This document shows positions 21,672-32,374 of a stretch of DNA of 32,374 bases, one piece after another. The position numbers were made by a program, and so were the translations under genes. The notes under the pieces were generated by a model that saw only the letters and a program-made list of their open reading frames with translations, did not search any database and had not been told where the DNA came from. The stretch is from Ichthyophonus hoferi (Eukaryota > Opisthokonta > Ichthyosporea > Ichthyophonida > Ichthyophonidae), in the NCBI GenBank assembly GCA_002751075.1, contig NAOQ01000004.1:171170-203543 (forward strand), written 5' to 3'. Every line of letters begins with the position of its first letter. The stretch's first letter is position 1.

Positions 21672-24600
21672 ATGGTAATGTAAGTGTGTAGGATATAGTA
21701 CTAACCGGCATTGACACCATGTAGACAATCTTTTCCATTGTGTGCCTATGCACACTGCTATGGACTGCTAATGGACAGGATCTAAAAACTGTGATGCAGG
21801 CAACATGGTCTCAAACACCCTTAATAATGGAGGCTAGGTACATTAAAAAGAACTACAATTTTTTATATATGCTCTTTTATAACATCAAAGTCCATTTATT
21901 TTGGTGTGTTTTCATACGCACTGTTTTATACCGCCATCCCTATCTATATCTGTGTCATATTTTCAATTATTTTGCTTTTATTACTAATAATATACTTTTG
22001 CGTGTGTTTTTTTCATTTTCACTCTAGTCTTTTACTTCCCGCCCCCCACCCCCCCTCTTTTTTTTTCTTCATTAATTATAACTTATCTTTTAAAATATGA
22101 TGGGGCCTATGCCTATTCTAATCATCATATTCCATAAAATTTATCATTACTGGATTTTGCATTTTCTAATATAGTTGCTGTATTAATTGTATGCAATATT
22201 TTTTATTTTGGATTTATTAGCTCCCTTCCAAACTTTTACATACATACCCATGTTTTCTTCTGTTTTTCTTTTTAGTTTCTTGATATTGTCTCCTCACTCA
22301 GACCATTTATTTCTATAATTTTTAAGTGATTCCTTCATAGGTAACCCGGCAGTTGTCTTAACATACACCAATATAGGTTCTAAAAAACAGATTAATATTT
22401 TTATTTTCATATTTCTATGTTAGTATATCTGTATATTTGTTGCTAAGAATTCTAGTAAGCTCATATTATTTATTGTGCTTTGCATTAACATTTAATAGGA
22501 AAGTGGAATGCATATCTTCTTTGTTATAATACTACCACATATAATTAAGGTACAAAAGAAAATATGTAGTAACCTTTCATAAGTAAATACACTATATAAC
22601 TGCCTTAGGATTCTGCTTCTTTGGTAGTAGTGGCTAGAAGTTGTTTAGTAAAAGTGAATAAAGTAGAGTGATTACTATAATTTTCCCTCTATGCATTGAT
22701 AATATTCCCATTCATTTCAGTGAATTTCTATCTCGCTTGGATGACAGAAATTTTTGGTCCTTTGCAAATGACCTTGCTGATCTTCCTACATATACTAACG
22801 ATAAAGGTATGGTGCACCTGATAAAATCATTATGGATATTCGATCTAGATTGTATGTTCCTATGTCTATGTAAACATTCGCATTTATGCTATGCTATACC
22901 TAAATATCCGCACGAGTATACCTGTAAAACTGCGCATAAAGACACATACATATATAATGATATTATTTCAAACAGGTCACGTGCTGATACATATGTTCAT
23001 TAATATTCACATTGATATTAACATATATATTTATATATAGTAAAATGCACAGCCACAAAGAAAAAGACAAAAAACCGAAAGCAAATTACTATTTGACCGT
23101 GTTTTAATAAACTCACTTTCTATTAACTATTTTAAGCGAAATACTTGACACACAATACCCTAAATCTTCTACAACCTTACATAGGACCACCGCACTATTC
23201 AAGTATTTAACTATACAAACGTAAAAATACTTGCCTGCATACACACTTCACGTATATTTATACACGAAAGCTCAAATCGTATATATATATACCAATATTA
23301 CATGCATACTTGCTCATCTACATGTGCTTCTACTTTAAAATAATATACCATACCAGCTAATTTACTGAGAAAACTTAAAAAAAAATATATAAACATACGA
23401 CATGTAGATGAACTCAACACAGCACTCCTGCGGGCATCGCGAATTGTCGATGCATTATTTATTCCTTTAATGAATATATCTCTGGCTTTGAGAGAATTTT
23501 CGCCAACTGTGGAAGCTAATGCCCAACTTGCAAAGAATGCACTCTCTACTGGGGATGGTGAGTGTTTGAGTGAGTGAATCTGCCAGTAATTCAGTAAATT
23601 ATCTCAAGTGGGTAGATGTAAATAGGCGTAATTGGTACAGCTTGCCCAAACACTCGTTGTTTAATTTTAGCGTAATGCTATAGTGTGAGCTTTTTTATTA
23701 CAACTAATCAGCATATAGAACAGTTTCGCAGAGATTATTTAAAATAATTTATTACACACAATCGCGTAAGGCGTGCTTATTACAAAATTATTATTAAAAT
23801 AACGACAATTTTTCAGATAGTGAAAACTGTAAGAACAGTAAGGCCTTTGTGGTCGTCAATGGGGGAAAGGTTGTATGCAACAAGAAAACACTGGAAACAA
23901 CATTAGCTTCATTGACAGGGTATGTTTTTTTTTTTTTGAAAACCAAATTTATTCAAATATTAAATATCTGGCCTAATATATCTTAAAAAGGTCTAGCCGA
24001 TCTCAACCTAGAAATTGAATTATTTCACATTATCCTCGTACATATACAATATGATATATTTTTACATGAACAGGTTTCTGCTTTATTTTTTATAATGGTG
24101 ATATGTCTGGTACAAAACGTAATAATTTCAGTGGCTTATCGTTACTTATCATTTATTTTTTATTACTTGGTTTTCAAATAAAGTTCATATCTATTAATAT
24201 ATATAAAACAATTAATGGCAATAGAGCTCAATGCCAAGAGAAGGCTGTCATAAAACTATTTTCAGTATACATTTTGTGTTGGCCTGGTTGATTATCTTAA
24301 TCAAACTGGCATCTTTGTGTTATGTCAGTCCTGGGAATGCATTCATTACAAGACTATACTTGCTATGATGATATCCATGACTACTTAAGAAAAAGGCACG
24401 CACCGAAGCCTATGTACAGACTGTATTGCCAGAGACACATATTCATATGTATTATACATAAGATCGTTGTATATGTGCATATATATACACATTTTATATA
24501 TGTAAAACAATTACGCAAACCCATAACAATGTATACGCATAAAAAATATAGTTCTATATTTTTATATATGCCTGATGATTTTTAGCTATACGTATATAGA

Positions 24601-27600
24601 TATCAAATTCACTCATATATATTAATATATATTAATATATGTAGATATGTATCCTTACCTATTTCTTCACATATATTTAAGAAATTATTACACTCTGACA
24701 GATTAACCTGTGTTTAGATCCGCACCAGCTTTATATGACTTTGATCATAAAAGACATGCGGAGGGGTTAGATATCGCCATTAATGTAGCCGTACTTTACG
24801 GTCATCTAGGCACGGAATCCTTTCATTTCTTTTATAATGTCTTAAACAAGAATAAACAAAAGTACAATTTAACATTTGCTGTACGCCACTATACCAAGGG
24901 TATGGTATCTTGTATCTCTCTTTGCTCCTCTTCTACTAGCAACTTACTTTTTCATCCACTATTTGCCGGCTCATGATATATCAGTTAGACATACACCACA
25001 TACACCACATTTTTGTTGTTTCTCTTTTTAATTTTCTTTTCATTGATGTGGTAATTGTACGCAAGATAATTTACCCATAACAATTGCAATTATAACCTGC
25101 AGTTGGCATATCTTAATTGTGATGCATTATTGGCACATTTAATTGTAGTCAATGATGGTTCTATATTTTTTATGAGCCATAAGGAAGTGGAGTAGGTATT
25201 CTATTTAACCAATATATTATAACATAATTTATGCATTACATGGGGATATGTTGATAAAACAACTTGACTTAATATTGTTAAATGTTTGTCTACTATATTA
25301 CAAAAACTTTTTGACATCTGCAATATGTATATGTTAAAAGCAAGACCTGTTATTGAGGTAATATAATTCACAGGACGCACACAGATCCCGAGGAAACCCC
25401 GATTATCTGGCTATGGTATTGAGCTAGCAATTAAAAACATGGAGTATAAGGCCGTTGACGATCGGGCCGTGCAAGATGGTATAATTTATCTTTATCCATC
25501 TACCCAACCCCTATGTTCTACATATAATTATTTATTTTTATTATTTGCTCTTTCTTGTTTTGCATTTCTTTTCTTTTCCTTTTTTCATTAATAATTTTAC
25601 GGAAACTTACCTAAGCTGTATGGCTTGGAAATTATTTGCACTTGTGCTGTATATATTTAATTACTGGGTATATGGGAATACTATGTTATCTAATAGACAA
25701 TTCATAAAGGAAGAGAAAAACATATAATTAGCAAAAATGTATAAAAATGTATGGAACTTTAAAGGCTAACAAGTTATATTTGATCCATTTTCCTCATGTT
25801 GGTTGACTTAGAAACCGGCTAATATATAAAATATTTTGATTAAAATCATAACTAATAAAAATATTACTAATTATATAGTGGCATTAATTGAAATATAGTT
25901 TTCCTATGTTTCATTTAATTTGCATGTTTATAACTATGTGCATGAAGATAACAGTTAAAGGGGAATATATAATAACTGTGCAAGTATTTGAATAGTAGAG
26001 TTTTCTATAATTGTATTTAGGTTGTAATATCATTATTTATTATCTAAATTTTTCTGATTTTCTGTAATTACACATACAGAAGGATAAGCAGTAGTCTATT
26101 AGTGACGTTTAAATTTAAAGATATATTGAGCAAACAAAAATCTTAAATGGGGCATAGTAAATGTATAACCACGCAATTTCATCCTTATATATCCAAGTCT
26201 ATGCATATTTTCATATTCATTTGAAAACTTGGAATAAATCGTGTTTCAGTATGATATTTAATATTCACTTTTTGTGAAAATAAGTATTATCAACAGAAGA
26301 GACTCAGACAATGGCGCACGTGTTTGCCGAAATGGAGGACGACTGGGAGGAGGAAGAGAAGGAACAGGACTTGGAGGTATTTTGGACAGGGTGAAGGGAG
26401 ATATACATACATATTATGTACCCAGACGTCATATACTTTTATCACTATTTACCACGAGCATGTGGCAGCCATGCATTGATGTATGTATATGCATAGGCAG
26501 CAAACATATGCATACATGTAATATTTTCCTCTTCGGCTCTAGCTTTATCTTGATCTTTGTATTTTTCATGCTAATATAGCCTACAAAAAGTTGGGTACCT
26601 CTTGCTCTCCACATGAGGGGATAGTAGCAGTGACTTACAGGATAATTAACTTTCCAAGGGAATAGACTTTCATCGTCTTAAAGATCTCCACGTAGACCAT
26701 CAGGATGGACTTGAACAGTTACGTCAACATCTTTTGAAGGCAGCGGAAATAACGCCAATTAAACCATGGGAATTACAAAGTATTCAATCCAACCATTTCC
26801 ATCACATTTGTACTTTATTGTACATTCCGTAATATATATTATCTATTCTAACACTTTAGCCTATACCACCCTGAGTATTTAGGATTATATATAGATTCAT
26901 TCATATCCCTCAATATTGCTGCCTTTATATGCACTATACTACATGCATATCTACGTGCAATTATGCTCACATGCACATATACTGAGACTCTCATCCATAC
27001 CATTACTCAAATACACAAGTTATGAAACAAAAAGTGTAGCTACTCAAGGAAAGAATGATAAAACTATCAGATGTATGACAAAAATGATGGAAATTCAATA
27101 GAATTATGATAGTATCCTATAACTGACCGGAAACATGGGGTGTGATAGGTCTAGGACTGCAGGCCACAGAAAGGGTGATTAAGGCTGGGGGATCCTTGAC
27201 ATCCCTTCGTATATTAAAAGATATATGTCAAAATTTGCCCTCTAGAGCTGCCCGTCTTATTAAAGACAAAGTATATCTGCGGCATGATATATATATTTAG
27301 GCATGGAAAAATTGTATTTATGTTTAGGCTGCCAGTTAGTGAGGAAGATTTTCTACTATTGATTGTTTTCTTGCCTTTTTTTAAGCATATTATTTTTTGT
27401 TGCAGAGGAAAAAGAGCATGAAAACTTTTAACTATAAATTTAATTGTGATTTTTATGCATGCGTTTATAGCTTACCAAAATAAATAAACTAATATGTTGC
27501 AACTGTGCACAATATAGATTTACTATTCTCAAGCAATACATGTGATAGGTACACCAATATCAGTACATGCTTTATACTCATTGATCTATATGTAGACATA

Positions 27601-30600
27601 TATATGTTTGCTATTAATATTTTGTAATTGTAACATTATATTAAAGATATAGACTGGCCTCAACAAAGAGATATATTATATTAATCATTAAATGTACAAC
27701 ATACATATAAAACCATATAGGTGTAGAGCATATTAAAGCTTGGGCATATTATATTAACTAATATCAATATATATATGCGGGTTGTAGGTGAACACACGAC
27801 TACAGAAGGAGGTTGAAAAAAACCTCATGGTTGCTAAGCGTGAATTACATATAGATCCTGTAGAAGGCCTGTTTCTTATTAATGGAGTTAGCTTCCCTCC
27901 TCTAAATGTTAATCCGTTTGAGTAGGTTGACTTTCTTTTGATTTTCGTTTCCTGTCCACTATCAGCCCTTTACTGTCTTTTTTCTATAATTGACCTTTCA
28001 CTTTTTCATATATTTTCTATTGTAGTAATTCACACCCTATAATATCATGTTTTTCTATTATCTACCCCACTTTGCATAATTATTTTATTGTGCAAGCCTT
28101 TGCGTAAGTTATGTGTCCTTTTACATACCTTTCTTTATTTTTTATTTGTATCAGTATATATTTAGGAATATATATATATATAAGCATATATGAATATATA
28201 AAAGCATATATATATAATGTTTATTTCTACACGTATGGGTAAACGTGATTGTGCTTGCTTGTACCTATGCAATAATAATTCGTGCGGAATGGATAATGGG
28301 TGGTTTTAATCGCAGACTCCTACAGAATATCGGAGCATCTCAGACAAGACGCCCTAGCACAAAGGCTACTGACCAACCTAGGAGGTATTTGCCAATAGTA
28401 TTTCTTTTTAAAAGTTAAACTACTGGAGAGAAGTTGGAAGCAAATGCTAAGACAAATTATATGCATTTTTGCTCTATGAGAGAGAAATGAAATATCTTTT
28501 ATAATGTCTTGTATTTTTTTTCACTGCAGGAAATACAACCATACCAAACAAATTATGAAAAGCAAGTGGATGTGTATTTCTGTATAGTCTGGCATGCATA
28601 TTAAAGAAAACGGCTTTTTGCTTGCTTTTCATTTGACAGCATTTTGGGTTTATATATCCCATTCCAAATAATTTTACAGTCATTCCACATTAGAGCGTCT
28701 GAACACGTTATGTTTAGTATAGGTTATACAAGAATTCACGAGTTAGATAGGTTTTGTCAAGCTCACCATTGCATATGCTACCAATGATTTATTTATTCTG
28801 GTCAGGTCTTGTAGAACTCTGTTTTAACTAAAATCCTACATATACCCCGATCATGATAAGTAATACCTGTCTATACCAATAATTCTTTATGGCATAGTTA
28901 TATTACATGTAATAAGATAATAATGGGTAAGCAATTGCAATCCAAACCCCTCAAGTAATCAACACCATTACTAACCAAATAATGGCTAATCTATATGCTA
29001 TGTTTACCTTTAACACAACTGAATGCATTATAAATACCTCATCTCAATACAGTGCCCCCTCTGGCTGTACCAGATTTTCTAGCAACTAATGATCCTTTTC
29101 TTGTGGAAGAGCCCATTACTGAGAGTATGTCCTCTATGGTTTAGCATTCATTGACATCGCCTATTATCTACCGCTAATTTTGACTCTACAGGTTTACGAA
29201 CCACTCTGTTTATATTATATTAATTCCCAAGGTTTTGTAGAGTTTTGTTTCTGTTTTTTTTACTAGTTTTCTATTGGAGATAATATAGCCACTATATTCA
29301 TTAATTTATATCTGTGGTTATAAGACTCGTTTACCTTTGCGTACTACAGTATTAATTAATACCCTTACTTGCAAGTCTTCTTGTGTACATACTTACACGT
29401 GTATGTATAGGTGGTAATAAACCACCGGTATATGTAGACATACGGACCAATGGCTTGCTGTGGGCAAACGACTTGGAACACGACATCGAGTATAAAGATC
29501 TTCCTAAAACTCTTGCTTTGGTATGTATTTTTTGAGATATCTTACTGGCCAATGACATATGTGGTGACCTAACTCTATTTGGTAGATCTTTTATTGCCTA
29601 CTATCATGAGTTAGTTATGTGTATCTTTACTTTGTCCGTCTAAAGGATGACTACCATAACAGCCCCACTGGATCAATTCTAGAGAATTGATAGTATTTTT
29701 GACATGTTGTGATATACTCATAAGTGAGTATCCGAATTATTTTTATAATATAAATCTTACACTGTCAAAGCTGAGCATTTGCACTTTAACCAAAACATTC
29801 CGAGTATGCTATTATAAATACCTGAACAACTCATGCAATCATGTCACTGGATCTTATAGCATTTTTTCTAGATGATCCTACTAAAATAAAACCATAGTGA
29901 CAAACTGTTTTCATATTAGCTACGATGGGAATGAAATTAATACAGATAACAATAAAACATAATGAATATACATATACATCATGTAAGTATAATAATATTA
30001 AGTATTATTATTTAATTGTAAACTAGGAAATACATATGGCAAAATATACATATTACCATATAATGCACCCAAATGTGTCATAATTATCTTTTCCGAACAC
30101 ATGCATGCATATACCTACGCACACTTACACAGTACCGTAAATGAAAACACTTATTTTTATACATACAGATAAGCATACATATACAAAAAGGTATGTGTGA
30201 CTACCTACGCCGATAGGTGCATTGAAGCAACCGCATGAGTAGATATCCCTCTACTTACGATCAGTTATTGACATAAATCCCTTTACATTCACGCTACTCT
30301 ACTCAGCTTTTTAAGCCACCAAGGTATAACAATCCACATAAACTAGCTCGCAACATCCTCAATACTGTATTCGTGATACAACCCACAGACCCAGCTATGA
30401 TTCGTATATTCCAAATTCTAAAGGTCTATAGGGAGCATCGTGCGGCCATGCGCTTTGGGTTTATTTTTTTCACTAAAGAGTACGATTGATTTCCACTGTA
30501 TATCAGACATTTTCCTTCATAATACATGTTTATCAATTTTATATATTTTACTCTTGCAATTTTTTTAATAAGGTGTTGGTTTAAAATAGCAGGAAATTCA

Positions 30601-32092
30601 CTGTCAATTAAGTAAATCCTGAACTTGCACTCTTGATCTGTTGAATTTATTCCATTATTCTTGATATTATTTTATTAACGGTTACCTTCCCTTAATTGGC
30701 TCTATCTTTATTTGGTTGCCTGAGATCAACTATTACCTTTTTTGTAATACATACCCCATACTTTAAGCCATAAGTAGCAACATTATAGTTCCACTCATTG
30801 ACTCTGAAGAGTAAATTCTTACGTGTAGCGTAAACTACATTAAGCAACCTTAACTAACATCTAGTGTATGTGCAGGGCTCGTAAAGAACCGGCAACACTC
30901 TCTTTAAATAGAGACACAGAGGTTAGCTATATGATAATCACATATATACATTTTAAATTATATATTAGTGTTTGTATTGTATAGTTTTCAGGTATGCATC
31001 GATGCAAATATCTACGTAAATATGAGTCTACTTTTGTAATATGTGTATATCTTTTATATACATGAATAAATTCATAATTAAACTTGTGTTATTATGTGTA
31101 TGCAATGTATTTATGGTTGTTCATATACGGCAATATTGTCTAATTTTAGGAGAATGATGAAGATACCAATGATGTCGACAGCAAGCTATTACGAATCATG
31201 CAGTTTCTAAGAGTACGCAAAGGTGATCGGGTAGCCTCCGACTGCTTACAATCAGTAAGCTGCCTTGCCCGTACACCTTAGTGTTTAATGCCCTGCTATG
31301 TGGATTGCATATAAATAAGAACAACGGTTTTTATCATTTAAACATTCATATTTTTATGTAATCAGATATATATACAATAATTTGTATACATAGATGCCTA
31401 CATATATGCACATAATATGTATATATATACTCAGATAAATGGTCCATTAGCACCTTTTCATTAAATTCTGTTACTTTATATTCTCTTCCCATGCAACCAC
31501 TCTCACCTGAATATACCTTCACACATGCATTAATCCATTGGATGATGTTCTATCATAATAACAAATTTCATCTCATCTAGCCACAACTGCTACTATCACT
31601 TTACTTTATATTTAATATATATATCCCCTATTTCATACAGATTAGTTGTTATTATAACCCATTTTCCGTCATCACAGATAGTTACATCGGGTTTCACTAA
31701 AGAATCTATGAAGAATTGTGTCAAGAACGTGAGTGATGGTCTTGTTGATTTTTCCTTATGTTTTGTGCTGTGCTTCGTCTATATAATGCTTTAATATCTG
31801 TTTTTATCTTGTAATTCTATTGAAATTTTAGCCAAATGTAAGTGTGTTGCATATATACATGGCTGTAAGTGCATTTTGGCATGCTTATATGCATGTATAG
31901 AAATTAATATGTATTCTTACACAGATAGCGGAGAATGAACTTCAAGCAGCTGAGTGGAACAATATTCTAACTGGGGACGAATATGATACCCTGCGACAGA
32001 CAAGCAATGCCTTTGTACGGTCTACTGGCCTGGTGTGGAGTGAGAAGCGGTATATGTATATCAATGGAAAACAATACCCTGTAGATCTGCAG
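21672..32092 (+). CDS. UGGT1: UDP-glucose:glycoprotein glucosyltransferase, N-terminal half (continues past the right edge)
   Basis: Plus-strand exons: 21672-21674 (probable), 21725-21837, 22721-22806, 23408-23557, 23817-23919, 24718-24899, 25374-25478, 26297-26376, 26659-26779, 27149-27270, 27788-27921, 28326-28384, 29053-29124, 29411-29520, 30307-30479, 30876-30921, 31150-31254, 31678-31728, 31925-32092. All phases agree, giving about 661 residues of some 1,500. The enzyme re-glucosylates misfolded N-glycoproteins in the ER lumen for another calnexin cycle. Residues 1-19 form a signal peptide (TIFSIVCLCTLLWTANGQ). Landmarks matching human UGGT1: TPLIMEASEFL (TPLLLEASEFL), YNLTFAVRHY (INYVFRHY), LSGYGIELAIKNMEYKAVDD (LSGYGVELAIKSTEYKAKDD), LKDLHVDHQDGLEQLRQHLL (LRDLHPDLEGQLKELRKHLV), RFGFIFFTKE (RIGFIFVVND). 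These cover the thioredoxin-like folding-sensor domains; the GT24 catalytic domain lies outside. An acidic stretch DDWEEEEKEQDLE occurs at about 262-274. The last exon ends at a donor GTATTT. Confidence 0.94.
21675..21724 (+). other. Probable 50-nt intron directly after the UGGT start codon
   Basis: The exon carrying the signal peptide opens at 21725 with no in-frame ATG before a stop, so its start codon must lie in an earlier exon. ATG at 21672-21674 is followed by GTAATG, then a perfect branch site TACTAAC (21699-21705), then CCATGTAG before 21725, giving MTIFSIVCLC. It is far shorter than the other UGGT introns (all over 190 nt). A first exon further upstream is the alternative. Confidence 0.55.
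28162..28222. repeat. AT-dinucleotide-rich tract in a UGGT intron
   Basis: TATATA runs with repeated AAGCATATAT units in the intron 27922-28325. Confidence 0.7.
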
Positions 32093-32335
32093 GTATTTTC
32101 TTTCTTTATATTTTATTATTAACTTATATCTGACTTTTGCATTATCAACATCTTTTACCTTATCTTATGCATAAGATTTTAAATTGCGTCCTTGAATTCA
32201 AAAAATTTAAATAAATATTACAAGACTCTATACACAGCATAAAGTTCTAGCAATGAAATGTTAAACCTTGGACAGACCATTAGTGTTTTGAAGTTACATA
32301 ACATTGTACTGTAGCAGTGTGCTTTTGGTAAATAC

Positions 32336-32336
<1 letters not shown>

Positions 32337-32374
<38 letters not shown>
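32337..32374. other. Terminal poly-A run
   Basis: 38 consecutive A to the right edge, in an intron of UGGT. It resembles the runs flanking the gap at 14.6 kb and may mark another contig edge. Confidence 0.9.

Noticed and set aside
22668-23003. 111-codon plus-strand frame as a single-exon gene
   Set aside because: Only 22721-22806 is coding (a UGGT exon); the remainder reads into introns on each side.
24103-24585. Two plus-strand frames of 62 and 87 codons between UGGT exons
   Set aside because: They lie inside the intron 23920-24717, have no recognisable motif, and are not needed to keep the UGGT frame.
29672-29691. Inverted repeat ATCAATTC-TAGA-GAATTGAT
   Set aside because: An 8-bp stem in AT-rich intron DNA is expected by chance; no flanking duplication or partner was seen.

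Overview
The window is eukaryotic nuclear DNA. It is very AT-rich, with intron-rich genes, GT-AG splice sites, dense AT-rich microsatellites and minisatellites, and one run of N. Two genes are recognisable as ARGLU1 and UDP-glucose:glycoprotein glucosyltransferase (UGGT). Many short exons, plus a secreted metalloprotease of bacterial/algal type, suggest an early-branching animal (sponge-like) or close relative. That assignment is inference; nothing here fixes the species.

Layout: (1) About 1-2580: repeats and ambiguous candidate exons. (2) 2583-12553, minus strand: a secreted gametolysin-like (M11/M6-type) zinc metalloprotease. I assembled 18 exons whose splice phases all agree, giving about 538 residues from the signal peptide through the zinc site and Met-turn; its 3' end is unresolved. 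Five neighbouring introns are filled by different AT-rich tandem repeats. (3) 13975-14422: a Tc1/mariner-like MITE with 40-bp terminal inverted repeats and a TA target duplication. (4) 14620-14936: a sequencing gap with poly-A on both sides. (5) 15114-18293, minus strand: a complete five-exon ARGLU1 gene (240 residues), with a polyadenylation signal downstream and a CRE plus CCAAT element upstream. (6) 18.5-20.1 kb: a diverged, rearranged local duplication. (7) 21672 to the right edge, plus strand: the N-terminal half (about 661 residues, 20 exons) of UGGT, divergent from ARGLU1; its catalytic domain lies beyond the window.

The genes do not form one pathway. UGGT is the glycoprotein-folding sensor of the endoplasmic reticulum, ARGLU1 is a nuclear splicing and transcription co-factor, and the metalloprotease is predicted to be secreted. 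All exon coordinates were derived by hand from open frames, splice consensus and phase agreement.
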